A program made the translations under genes and the position numbers. Source: Diogma glabrata (taxonomy: Eukaryota > Arthropoda > Insecta > Diptera > Cylindrotomidae). Taken from it: a stretch of 64,000 bases of DNA. The stretch is from NCBI GenBank assembly GCA_963693315.1, contig OY856186.1, positions 69,772,019 to 69,836,018 on the forward strand, in the 5' to 3' direction. Under the pieces are notes generated by a model. That model saw only the letters and a program-made list of their open reading frames with translations, ran no database searches and was not told where the DNA came from. Shown here one piece after another: positions 10,120 through 24,100 of the stretch (the first letter of the stretch is position 1; every line of letters starts with the position of its first letter).

Positions 10120-11880
10120 TTAATGAAAATGTCCAAGATTCAACACGACGTAACCCTTTACCTCTCTCTCTCTCTCTGGCGTTTACATCCCATGGAGGGA
10201 TTTTGCCGTCTTTGCAATCAGCTTCCAATCATCTCGTTTCATGACCAGTTGACCCCAGTTTCGACATCCTATATCACGAAGGTCTTGGATGATGTCATCA
10301 CGCCAGTGTTGTCTAGGTCTTCCTCTTCGACGAACACCAGCTGGTTGTTGTTGGGACGCTATTTTTATCATTCTCTCCAATGGAGTCCTTTCTACATGAC
10401 CAAACCATCTAATCCGGTTGGATTTAATGAATCCGATTACATCGCAGCCTCCAAGAAGCTATCTGATTTCATGATTTATTCGGATTCTATACTGATTTTT
10501 AGCAACTTTACATGGACCAAAAATTGTTCGTATGACCCTCCTCTCGAAAGTTGATAAAATTCTACAATCGGAGGAAGTCAGTGTTCAGCTTTCACTTCCA
10601 AATGTGAGCACAGGTCGAATTAATGCTTTGTAAAGTGTGAGTTTACACAACCGCGAAAGATGTTTTGAACGCAAAAGTTTTGAGTATGCGTAGAAAACTC
10701 TGTATGCGGCAGAGACACGGGCTTTGATATCTGCCTGCATGTCATTTGACGATGTTATTACAGACCCGAGGTATTTGAAGTTTTCCACGCGTTCCACTTC
10801 ATTGTTGCCAGTATCCAGATTTCCAGGAGGTATGTTCTTAGATGTTGTTAACACTTTCGTTTTGCCGGTGTTGATGCATAATCCAAGCCGTTTAGCATTT
10901 CTTTCAAGCTGAGAGAGACTATCCTTAATTTCGCTTGTTCTACGTCCGAGAAGCACAATATCATCTGCGTAGCCAAGAACTTGACTAGATTTGTTATATA
11001 TGCAGTTTTGTGTCTCAATTCGGCTTTTTCTTATCGCGTACTCCAGCGCCAAATTAAATAGTACGGGCGCGAGTGCATCACCTTGTCGAATACCTGATGT
11101 TATATCGAAAGGATCAGAAACTGACCCTTCGATTACTATTCTACAATTTGATCCCGATGTTGTGAGTTTTGCACTGAGAAACAAGTTTCTCTGGGAAACT
11201 AAGGCATATGAGTGCGGACCAAATGTTTTCGCGGATGATACTATCATATGCTTGCTTGAAATCAACGTAGAGCTGGTGAATCAACGTAGAGCTGATGTTG
11301 TACTCCCAACATTTTTCTAGAATCATCCTTAAGGTAAAACATTGATCTGTGGTTGGCCGGTTGGGACGAAAGCCACACTGATAGTCACCGATGATAGATT
11401 CGGCGAACGGGATGAGTCGAGCAAGTACGACATTAGCTAGTATTTTATATACAGCGTTCAACAGTGCGATGCAACGATAATTCGCACACTTTAGACGGTC
11501 ACCTTTCTTATGTAGCGGAACAATGAGAGCTGTTTTCCATTCAGCAGGTAGTTCTTCTTGGTCCCAGATTGCAAGAATTTTTCAAAAGTTCTGCGAGAAT
11601 TCCATCGAAACCTGGTGATTTGCCATTTTTCAGTTTTTTAGTGGCAGCTTCCACTTCTTCTATTGCTGGGTAAGGGACAAAAATCTCCTCAGTTGATGGA
11701 GCAATTGCTCGAATAGGATGAACTTCATTCGTCCTATTCAGTAGGTCTTGAAAGTGGGATCGCCACACTGCCAGCAAATCACGTTCACTTGTTGTAAGTT
11801 AATTATTTTTATTTTTGATGGCTGTAGATCTTGGGTGGAAATCTTTTGTCAGATTCCGTGCATTGGCACCTTTACCGACT
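10120..11880 (-). pseudogene. RTE-like non-LTR retrotransposon, 5'-truncated RT
   Basis: Reverse-strand reverse transcriptase of a non-LTR retrotransposon. Order from 11880 downward: an RT-upstream segment with LAVWRSHFQDLLNR, LKNGKSPGFDG near 11630, then CGFRPNRPTTDQ, LYVDFKQAYDSI (first catalytic Asp), SGIRQGDALAPVLFN, and the catalytic YADDIVLLG near 10965. YLGSVI and ALIRPVLTFGSE follow, then the terminal RRRGRPRQHWRDDI near 10310 and a stop after SLHGM at about 10186. The C-terminal pattern is that of RTE/BovB-like and related elements. The endonuclease domain is absent. The frame is broken near 11585, near 11270-11300 (a short local duplication of GTAGAGCTG) and near 10585. It is a dead, 5'-truncated copy, although the YADD box is intact. 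Confidence 0.85.
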
Positions 11881-14180
<2,300 letters not shown>

Positions 14181-14252
14181 TGTATTTACATAGTGCCGTT
14201 GTATCATTTTAAGAAAATTGTAAAAGTACCAAGTACAAAGATCAAACTTTAG

Positions 14253-14629
14253 ACATATGAAGTTTGGATCATAGTGGCTTTGGCAGGGAGCAGGTAACAA
14301 AGGGACCTCCAAGGTTTCGTGAAAGTATAAAAGGTAGTTTTTTATATATTATTCGGGATAGTATTAGAAGTCACGTCACACATTGCCAGACACTTACTAT
14401 CGTGGTAACCCCCTGCCAGTCACCCTATAACTTTAACAAATTGATAATGTTAAAGGGTGTCTGACAGGGGGTTACCACGATAGTAAGTGTCTGGCAATGG
14501 GTAACGTGACTTCTAATACTACCCCGAAGAATATATAAAAAATTTACCTTTTATACTTTGACGAAACTTTGAAGGCCCCTTTGTTACCTGCTCCCTGCCA
14601 AAGCCACCATGATCTAAACTTCATATGTC
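14253..14629. mobile_element. Foldback MITE, ~185 bp arms, 9-bp loop
   Basis: The left arm starts ACATATGAAGTTT and the right arm ends AAACTTCATATGT. The inner sequence GTAACCCCCTG...TAACTTTAACA pairs with TGTTAAAGGGTG...GGGGGTTAC. It abuts the (AT)n array on the left. The right arm plus its flank (to about 14720) is repeated at 16790-17860. Confidence 0.85.
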
Positions 14630-14720
14630 GCTAATCGTTCCTACTTTAGTAGGGGGTATGCGCAGAGAAACTTTCAGTTTTTATAAAATAACGAAGGTCT
14701 GGCCGTCGCGGGCTCTTAGT
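14630..14720. repeat. Flank shared with 17760-17855
   Basis: TATGCGCAGAGAAAC followed by TTTATAA.A.AACGAAG.TCTGGCCG is common to this stretch and 17795-17845. The repeat family therefore extends beyond the foldback. Confidence 0.75.
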
Positions 14721-15055
14721 CTAATTCAAATGTTGCAAAAATTCGAATAATCATTGTCAATTAATAAATTATTGTGCAAAAAATGAGATTAAATTGCCAG
14801 GCATATTGCTTATGTAAAAGCAAAAATATCTGATTTCTAGAGCCTCGTTCTCGGCTATAGAGGCAAGAACCTAATTTACAGGGCTTTGGACTTTATATAT
14901 TTGACTACTTTCACAAAAAATTTTAAAGAGATTCATGTTATTAGAACGAAGTTACGGCTATCAAAATCTCGCAAAAGCGCTATTTTTCGAAATTAAACCA
15001 TCTTTCAACGGCTGCATCTCCGTCGTTTTCCAACCGATCTTAAATCTGAGCCCAG
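14721..15055. other. Spacer without recognised gene
   Basis: Non-coding sequence of slightly higher GC content (14840-15050). No domain or repeat partner was identified. Confidence 0.4.
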
Positions 15056-15059
15056 CATT

Positions 15060-15490
15060 TTAAAATGTAATAAAAATGGCATTAGTGGTAATGTTGAAAA
15101 ATAATCGACTAATAATTTGGTGATGAGTTGTATTTAGCAGACAATTTAACGAACAGAAATAGTAACGTTATTTCATACAACATCATCCTTTGTTGTCATT
15201 TTTTCTTCTAACAAAATTAATTATTTATTTATCTTAGTAGGCACATAAATGATATAAATTTATAATTTATTTTTGACAAATAAACATAAACATGCAATCA
15301 TTTATGAATGAAAACGGACATTTTTATTATTTGCAAATTGCATTTTTAAATAATTTTGTATTATTGAATAATTTGTAGAAAAAATTTTATTTAGAAACTA
15401 ATAATTATCTTTTAAACAAAATTATAAATAAAAAAAAATTATCTCATTAAGAAAAAAAAATATCTCAATATCTCTAGTTTTAAATTAATA
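15060..15490 (+). repeat. Dispersed repeat, inverted relative to 53.6-54.5 kb
   Basis: Blocks TAATGTTGAAAAATAATCGA, CATAAATGATTG-type and GAAAACGGACATTTTTATTA reappear as their complements between 53620 and 54470, in matching order. The distal copy carries two further insertions. Family unknown, no coding. Confidence 0.7.
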
Positions 15491-16020
15491 TATTAAGTAG
15501 GCCGAAAATAGTCACTATAATTCGCTGTTCCTTCCCACCCAGAGAAAAATAATCGATATAATTCGTTTTGATTTGTTAAAAAATAGTAAATGAAGCGTTT
15601 TTATTGGACCTTATCGAAACTTTATTTAGTGAGTTGAATTTTATATAATATTTCTGATATCGCAAAACTAAGATTGACTGATAGTCATGTTTGGGATTGT
15701 CTATGTTTGCATTAAAAACAAAGTGTATGTTTTATCTATTTTGTTGAAATATTAACAAAAGAATTAGTTAAATTGAAGAATAACAATTATTGTTAAATTC
15801 AGCCAAATATATTGAAAAATTGAAATAAATTATTTATTTTATAAATACAAATACATATGAGCTAAAACTGTACAATAAGTATAAATCAGAAAGGAATATG
15901 CACACGAAGATAGCAGCCTACAAGAACTTTACGAGCCACCAAAATTGTTATTGCAACAGTTTGCCAAAGCAATTAGCTTAATTTACGATGCATAGAATTC
16001 CAAAAAATGGTATTTAGTTA
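15491..16020. other. Spacer without recognised gene
   Basis: AT-rich, non-coding. Nothing supportable was seen. Confidence 0.4.
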
Positions 16021-16025
16021 GAATA

Positions 16026-16158
16026 GTAGATTCTTGTATGAGCTTGGAATGAAGGCAATTCTTCACGAGGATGAAGTTTCCCGAAACGAGCGTAGCGAGT
16101 GGGGGGAATCATCCGAGTGAAGAAGCCATCATCCTAAGCGAATACAAGATGCTATTTT
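16026..16158. repeat. Hairpin element with GC-richer loop
   Basis: GATTCTTGTATGAGCTTGG...TCTTCACGAGGATGA pairs with TCATCCGAGTGAAGAAG...CCTAAGCGAATACAAGATG. The loop holds ACGAGCGTAGCGAGTGGGG, unlike the surrounding AT-rich DNA. It resembles the centre of the foldback at 53790-54003 in style (GAGTCCGAAGGACGAG). Confidence 0.7.
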
Positions 16159-16789
16159 ATCCACGACTGTAAAATATTTCGTTTAATTTCCAGTTTTCAT
16201 GCAAAAATTTGTATCGCCATATTGAAATAAATACATCAAAGATAGCGAAAAACAAAACAAGTTTGTTGTTTAATTTGTTAGGGGAATATTTAATAAAATA
16301 TAGAACTGTTAAAGAATTTGAATCAAATTCAATAGTTGTGGAATGATTACAATTACAATGGAAAACATACGTATGGAAAGCATATATTCTTTAGTAGTCG
16401 TGAATAAAAATATTTCGTTAAACAAAAACTGCATGAAAGAGCAGTAGAATTAGAATCTATATCTACGCATACAATTGAATTAGGTAAATAATAAATTTGT
16501 TTTTGTAACTTTTTGTTTAATTTGGTAATAAATTTGGCATATTTTTAATTTATAAAATAGAGGATCTTTAATTTATGTCTATTAAACTATTTTTAATATT
16601 CACATAGTTTTTCATACACAAACGCTAATTCACTTTGCGTTGTTTCAGTTTGCGTGGTAAAATTTTGGAACTTATTACAACGCAAAGCGAGGCTTAGGTG
16701 TAATATTAAAATCATGCATAAAATTTGATGGTTGTGAATAAAATCGAAAAAAACTCTCTTTATTTATGACCTATTAAAATCATTTCATT
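16159..16789. other. Spacer without recognised gene
   Basis: AT-rich, with a short partly palindromic stretch at 16630-16690 (CACTTTGCGTTG ... CAACGCAAAGCG). No gene seen. Confidence 0.4.
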
Positions 16790-17860
16790 CTCAACTTCAA
16801 CGCTATCCCGAAGAGAATATAAAAGAATTGCACTTTCACGAAACTTTGGAGTAATTTTATACATCTTTGTTACCTGTTAAGGTATATTTAGACTTAAGAC
16901 CAATTTAAACACACAGTTCAACTGCACAATAAAACGTTGTGACGTCATTACGAAGTAAAATTTACCATGCATTTAGGGGATTTTTACGACACCTACAATA
17001 TTTTCTTCAGTTTTTTAATTGAAGAAATATTTCGTGATTATTCAGGTTTTTTACTACTGTTTGTTGTTGTTTTCTTCTTTTTTTATTTGTTTCAGTTTTC
17101 TGTTGGTGATTGTCGTATCATTTTTTTAAGGAAGAATAAAATTATAGTTTCCCAATATGTATTTTTTGTTGTTTTGGATTTTGGAATGAAAATAAGTGAA
17201 AAAAGAAAGAAAAAAATTGAAGAAAATAATTGAAGGTCTGTTTCTTCAGTTTTTGAGTTTTTGACAAAATATTTCGTAAAAAAAATCTTCAATTATATTG
17301 TACGATTTAGATGTAGGTCTGTAGCATACTTTAGAAACATGTATCACAACTTGTGTGAGGCAACAAATCAATCAACTTGCAATTGTATGAGCAGACAAGT
17401 TGTTATACATGTGAAAAATTTCGTTTGCATTTACATTGGTACACAACTCAAACAATAAATGTTGCAGCATATTTCGTTTTTTAAAGATTTTCTTTATTAA
17501 TTTATTTTGTACCTCATTCTAATATTATTCACCATCTCTTATTTTTTATAATAACTCGTAAAAACAGCTCATACATGTTAATGTAAATGCTATTTTAGCT
17601 CATACAAATTGTATGAGGAAAGAACGTATGAGCTCACGCAAAATTTTGAAGGCATTGTATGTTGAAATATTTAAAAATTTGTCAATTGACTTGTTGCACT
17701 CATACATGTTTTTCATTCTAAACGCACCTTTACCTGCCAAATGCTCTATGGTTCAAACTTCATAGTCGCTGATCGTTCCTACATGTGTTGGTGATATGCG
17801 CAGAGAAACATTCAAGTTTTATAAATAAACGAAGCTCTGGCCGGGACGTGCTCTTGCTCC
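16790..17860. repeat. Second copy of the 14.5-kb repeat, split by an insertion
   Basis: 16800-16878 matches 14515-14590 (CCCGAAGA.AATATAAAA, ACGAAACTTTG, CTTTGTTACCTG) and 17733-17855 matches 14585-14720. The two halves are separated by the 850-bp element at about 16879-17731. Confidence 0.8.
16879..17731. mobile_element. Non-autonomous hAT-like insertion with TTACCTG duplication
   Basis: TTACCTG flanks the segment on both sides, while the paralogous site at 14585 has it once. The ends share a short inverted repeat: AAGGTATATTTAGA on the left, TCTAAACGCACCTT on the right. Subterminal motifs recur near the right end (CATACATGTT, ACAAGTTG, GCTCATAC). An 88-codon frame at 16967-17233 is Phe-rich and unrecognised. 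The 7-8 bp duplication fits hAT-type integration; no transposase is present. Confidence 0.7.
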
Positions 17861-17994
17861 ATAACGATGAGAACGATGATTCTCAAAACGCATTACGAAA
17901 ACAAAAAACGGAAGACTATACATGAATTTATCAGCGTATACCAGTCAAACAAGAAACATATCATGTCAGACATAAGGATCATGTCATGTAGGGA

Positions 17995-18060
17995 TGGTAA
18001 ACCGGCTTTCGATTAATCGGTTAACCGGGTACTTTTTGCAAAATTTGACTACTCTTTTAC
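17995..18060. mobile_element. hAT-like terminal fragment
   Basis: GTAGGGATGGTAAACCGGC, followed by AATCGGTTAACCGGGTA, is the style of terminus seen in many insect hAT elements (CAGGGATGG followed by repeated ACCGG or CCCGGG motifs). No matching opposite end was found nearby. Confidence 0.4.
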
Positions 18061-18479
18061 TAATTTGAAAATGAAACTATTTCCTGTCAAATCATTTCTA
18101 TATTTAATATAATTTGATAGTGAAGCCGATAATCACATCTAAATGTATATGTTATACATACTTGTTATTGATTAAGTATATTACAAAAACCGTCTATAGT
18201 CACAAGCCTGGTTGTTTTTTTCGTACAGAAAAATCGTGAACCTATAGCGCCATTTTGAAATATAAAACTACACATAAAAGAATTTAAAAAATATTTGATC
18301 TTAACACTAATACATCTTTTTGCATATACATATATGGATTGCTACATTTTGTTTTGCATATAGCATCAAATATAGAAGGTATAGAATAGGAGAAGGAAGA
18401 ATATAGAAGGTTTTGATATTAGGATAATATTACTAAAGTTTTCGCCGCTACGGTTGGTTAATGTCTCCACTAGTCAATC

Positions 18480-18779
18480 GAATAGAGACACCCTTTTCTT
18501 TTCTATAGCAACGATAAATTGCAACAATTTAATTTTTGTTTTTTCACTTTAAGTTATTGTATGGGTTTCTTATTTTTTCTTTTAAAATTCTTTCAAGTTC
18601 AAAATTCTTTTTAGGGTTCCGTTTTTTATACGGAACCCAATTCGTAAGACTACGATGTGTTTTTGTATTAAAATCGATTATCTTAGAAAATATAAATCCT
18701 ATGGACCTGAAATTTAACATGCGTATAAAACTAACTTGTCCCCTGAAGTAGTTTCAGTTTGTTTTACGGGGTTGTTATG
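18480..18779. other. Spacer with a GGGTTCCG hairpin
   Basis: GGGTTCCGTTTTTTATACGGAACCC at 18615-18639 forms a perfect short hairpin. Otherwise no feature; the 71-codon frame at 18536-18751 has no domain. Confidence 0.4.
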
Positions 18780-19790
18780 TAAGGCCTTTAAGAAAATACT
18801 TTTTTTACCGAGTCAAGTAGGGTATCATATGAAAGGGCTTGAATTCAGTATCCTTTAAAATTGTATTTTATAATTTTTCACTACGCAGTTTTTTTTATAA
18901 AATTGCATAATAGTGTTTTTTATGTTTTCATTCTCTACTTAGTTCCAAACCTATTTAACAAAAACCTCAAAAGTCTTTAAAAATATAGAAAAAGTGGTAA
19001 CTTTTGAACGAAAAATATAAGGAAGTGTAAAATACGCATAATCGTATTTATTAAAGGGGTGGAAATCAGAAGGGGGTAAAACACCATTTAAAACCCAGTC
19101 ATGTGTGATATCAAATGAGAGAGCACTTAATTTAAGAAATATTGTAATTTTTTTAGAATTTTGCGGTGCACAGTTATTGAATTATTGTCAAAAAAGTGCA
19201 ACAAAAAGATGGTCACTCCCTTTTGGTTTCGAGCTTAATTGACAGAAGAATTTGAAAAAACTCACGGAGATAGGAAATTTGATAAAACCTGAACGAAAAC
19301 TATAGCGAAGTGTCACCTAATAATTTTTTTGTATTTTGAAGGGTGAGAGTGAAAAAAATTTTTTTTGACCCTTGCAAGTGGGGTGTCATATGAAAGAGCA
19401 CTTAATAAAAGAAACATTATAATTTTTTTTTTGCATTTTTTCTACCACGGTTTTTGAATTATTGTCAAAAAAGTGCAACAAAAAGTTGGTCCCCTCCTCT
19501 GCGTTTCGACGTTGATTGACTGAAAAATTTGAAAAAACTCACGGAGATAGGAAATTTGATAAAACCTGAACGAAAATTATAGCGAATTGTCACATAATTA
19601 ATTTTCTGTATTTTAAGGGGAGGAGATTGGGGAAGGGTGAAAAAAATCTCTTTTGACCGTTACAAGTGGGGTGTCATATGAAAGAACACTTAATTTAAGA
19701 AACATGGTAATTTTTTTTTGAATTTTTCTGAGCACGGTTTTTGAATTATGGTCAAAAAAGTGCAACAAAAAGTTGCACAAAATCGCAGTT
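18780..19790. repeat. Tandem array, ~280-bp unit, about four copies
   Basis: The marker TCATATGAAAG recurs at about 18833, 19108 (degenerate), 19387 and 19675. GTCAAAAAAGTGCAACAAAA recurs at about 19187, 19463 and 19750. Neighbouring units also share CTCACGGAGATAGG. Spacing is 275-290 bp. Related single units occur at 38.4-38.9 and 48.4-48.6 kb. Confidence 0.85.
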
Positions 19791-21078
19791 TAACAATTTA
19801 CTGTTTTTTGCAAAATTTCATAATTATTATCATAAACTAATTTCGCATCATTAAAGTAAAACTTCATTTTTTCCAGGTGCGATACTAATACACACTAATT
19901 TTATATTTTATTTACTAAAATTATTGCTAATAACTAATAACATATAGTTTGATAGAGTTTCTTATCGAAGAACTTGCTTTTACTATGTAAATCCTAATAT
20001 TATTAATAAGAAAACTTTAAATACGTATAAATAAATGAATGTTTTAATTTACTATGTTCAAATTCTTTTTCAATATACATCCATGATTCTAAAAATATAT
20101 CTACACCACTTTGTGTTTGTTCTGGTTTTCAATTAAAAGTATTTAGGGCAATAAATTCGATTTACTCAAAAATAAATATAATTGGAAAAATACCATATGC
20201 AAAAAATAATTAGATAAATTCAAGTATTATAGTTAATTTTATAATTTATTGATGGTTAATTATGCATTCTTAAATTATTCTATTTCTATTAGTTTAAATT
20301 TTTTTTAATTTAAAAATTTTTTTTTTTAATTTGTAAAGGGAATTAGATATACAAACAATAAGTAACACGTAAGACATTCTGTAATATTTTAAAAATCGTC
20401 ACAATTTTATTTTAAAAAAATGAATGACCCTCTAACTATTGATTTTCAAGAAAGATCTTTAATCTGTTCACTTGAAGCTCTGATCAGGTTTGTACTTCCG
20501 ACCTCCAATTTTCGGTCAGTTTTGCTAGTCAAACTAGTCAAATATCAACACCATGATTCAACCGATACCGACTCCAATCTCCATACAAGTCTACAAAGAA
20601 ATTATTTTCAAAGTTTATATGAAAAAAAAAAATTATAAGAATTAATAGTATATTATATACCGAGGTGGGAAGTATTTCATTTCCTGCCTTCATTTCTCCA
20701 AGCTCCATATGATCGAAATTTGTTATAGTATTAAACCGATATATTTCATTATTGTTATTAGTTATAGGGAATTGATTAATTTATTTTTGCAAATGCATTA
20801 GTAAATAAATTGCACTTGCCTAGTATGAATAATTAATCAATTCTAATCCTTTAAAATGATGGTAATTGTAGATAAAAAACCTAAAACATGAACATTTTCA
20901 TTACAAACAATACTAAAATCAACAAAGAAAATTTAAAATATTAACAACGATAAATTTTATAGAACTACGAACTGTCATATTTTGAAGAAGTATAGTTATT
21001 GCGATTTTTGTTCTTTTCAAACCATAAAATTCACACTGATTTGAAAAGAGAACTGAAGAGAATTCAATATTAGTTTAT
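19791..21078. other. AT-rich spacer, no gene recognised
   Basis: The 72-codon frame at 20420-20638 has no recognised domain. The rest is AT-rich and non-coding. Confidence 0.4.
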
Positions 21079-21193
21079 TTTAATAATAATTTATTTAAAA
21101 CAAATTTAATAATTTTTCTTTTTACAACTTTTTTAAATAATATTTTGTAAAAAGAAAAATTATTAAATTTGTTTTAAATAAATTATTATTAAA
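21079..21193. repeat. Perfect 49-bp inverted repeat, 17-bp loop
   Basis: 21079-21127 and 21145-21193 are exact reverse complements, containing ACAAATTTAATAATTTTTC and its partner. Perfect pairing in otherwise diverged DNA suggests a recent origin. Confidence 0.85.
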
Positions 21194-24100
21194 TTAATTT
21201 AAACAACTTGGAGACCAAACCATCATTATTTTAATTTATTTAACCAAATTAAAATTTTTTAAAATATTAATTTATTGTGCACATCAAATAAATATATCGA
21301 CATCTAGATTAACTTTCAACTTTCTTTCATCATAGGTTAAATTTCTGTTTGCACTAGTTGTATATAAAGTTCAATTCCACTCCCTCATTTGCGGAAGCGA
21401 AATGCATCTTTTACTCCCTAGGGAATAAAAAATAATAAACCGTGACAACAATCGTAGTTTTCATGGGTACAGAAATGTTTTACGATTATAATTTTCGTTC
21501 TCTTTAAATGATTAGATTTAGTTTTTAATATCATAAATATATTGTAGTCGTCCAAAAAATAGTATATACACCACAGAAGCAAAATTTTGCTCAGAAGCAA
21601 AATTTGTAGCATGTTATCTCAAAACATGCACTGCTCTCCCTTGGTGTATAATCTAATATTCTATATAAACAAATAGTCTAGCATGTAATTCAGGTTTACA
21701 ATATTATTTTATTCGAGCACTGATTTCACTCCTCAAAGGAATACTATCATAAATTAAAATGTTTAAAATCTCAATATCGTACTTCCTCAAAGAGCAAAAT
21801 TTTTAGTTTTTCGATTTTACTCCTTTGAAATTTTTATTTACTTCATTTTTCTTTTCTTTCATTTCATTTGCAAAAGATGGAAATTAGTACCTTTTCGTCA
21901 TCCTTTTTGTATAGTCTTATAACAATACTTGCATAATTGAACATTCACAAAAATTATTTATTTTTTACGCTGGGAAGCATAAATTTCTATATTTAGGAGT
22001 GTTATATTATTTTTAAGTTGCTTGCTCTGAAAGAACGGATCATAATATAAGGAGCGTTTCAAATTCTGATTTAATTAGATTGATATTTTATTTCTCTTTT
22101 AATTAAAATTTCTTTAAAATTAAAAATTATACGCGATTTCTTAGGAAAAGAATATTTAGAGTTCAAGAAAAACTTGAAGGTTCTCGCCAAAAACTAAATA
22201 AATTAACCATCCAGTTGATAAAATATTATTTGGTTGATTAAATATAATTTGGATAAATTAAATAAATAATAATAAAATTTAAAATATTGGTCGTTTTAAA
22301 ACTGTAAATATTTTGTCATATGTTTAACTTTATATTTTTGTTGTTGGACAACCGACGCTGAATCCTACAATCATTTTAGATCGACGTCATACTTGGCATA
22401 CAATAAGTATAGGTGAAATAAAAAATACTAGGTAGTTGTTTAGAAATTTTGTACAGTGTTTAGTTTGAGAACAGGTTGGTCCGAAAAACTTACAGCGACA
22501 TACCTGATATCAACGATTTTATATGCGTTGGAAAGGTAATTCAGAGGTCTGTTGACAAAATAAATCGCGAAGTTTTTGTTTATACATACTGTTAAAAATA
22601 TTAAGAAATACATTTTCATGTCAACCATTTTTTGATTTATCTTTCAGAATATAAAAGTTACAACCTTATCCTAAAGCATACTAAAATTTAAAGGTAGTGT
22701 TGTGTTTCACAGATATTAATTTTCACTCTACTAATTTTCGCACCTCATGTCCAAAACTTTTAGTTTAAGTTGAAATTCGTGATCAGAACAGCCGACGGAC
22801 GACCGATCGACTTCATATTTGGCATTTTTAAAGTAATTAGTATGAGAACAGAGGAATGTCAAAGGAAGAATTTCAAATCCAGGATAACTTTGAAATTGAA
22901 TTACTAGAGAACAGCTCACCCAATTTAACGGTTTTATTGCATTGGAAAGGTAATTGACTGGCCTATCAGCCTATCTAAAAAATACACAGTAAACATTTTA
23001 CTTACTTACTTACATTGCTAAAAAGGCTACGAAAAAAATGATTAAAGATGGCAATGATGTGGTAATTCAATCATTTTTTAATACAATTTGAACACAATTA
23101 CTTACAATTTGAAAGTTCTAACCTTACTCTAAAAGTTTAAAACATGCCAATATTTAAAGAAAGGTTTTTAGTTAAAAACTTGCATCTCACTCCAAAAATT
23201 TTAGATATTAAACTAAAATTTTTGAACTGAGATGCTCATCTTTAAAAAGCAATATCTTTAGAAGAAAAACTAAATTTTTCTTAATATGTTGGCATGTTTT
23301 AGAGGAAGATTTGAACTTTTATGTAGCAAAAAACATGTAGCGAAAAACTTCATGTACGGTATCAACGCCATCTTTAAAAATTTTATTTCATAAAATTTTT
23401 AACAGTGTAGGTCAAAAATTTAAGAAGAGTTAACAATTTAATGAACCCTCAGACCTCAGAAAAATTATCAAATGTCTTTGGAAAATGTGAAAAAATACTT
23501 TATTTACAGAGTATTATGCAAACAATAAATTACATTTTAATTTTCATTTTTAGAAAATTTCATAGCCTCCACTCCATCGCACTATAATCTTAAATTTATT
23601 TTAATTTTTGTTCTATCACAATGGTATGATAATAACTAAGGATTTATGCTATGTACGGACACAATGATAGTAATCTAGTCTTCATACTTATCCTAAATTC
23701 AAAAAATTAAAATTATTTATCTTATATCTTATTTTAAAAAAATTCACTGTTCCAGAATAAATTTCAATTTCAAAAATTGGATGATTTCCAATATCCCGTA
23801 TAAAACAAAAAACATAACGTTACCAATTGTAGAATTGCCTTTCATTTATAAATTAATTCAAACATATAATCAACCAAAATAAAAATCAATCATAAATTAT
23901 TCTGACGCCATTTTTTTTATTACTAAAAAGACAGAAATATAGGATTTTCCTCCGAATTTTCTTTATTTTTTATTGTAAATAAAAAAATTATTGTGATTTT
24001 GATTTACGAATGACGAGTTAAGATGTTTTAACACATTTAAAAAATTTTTATAAATTGTTATTAAAATTTAAAATTAACTTCTTGAGATGAGGTTCAACAT

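Noticed and set aside
10123..10554. 143-codon plus-strand frame over the RTE-like element
   Set aside because: Shadow of the reverse-strand RT; the real motifs (RGRPRQHWRDDI, IRWFGHVERTPLERM) are on the minus strand.
16967..17233. 88-residue hydrophobic protein that might be a membrane protein
   Set aside because: Phe/Val-rich because of T runs, located inside a non-autonomous insertion, no homology recognised.
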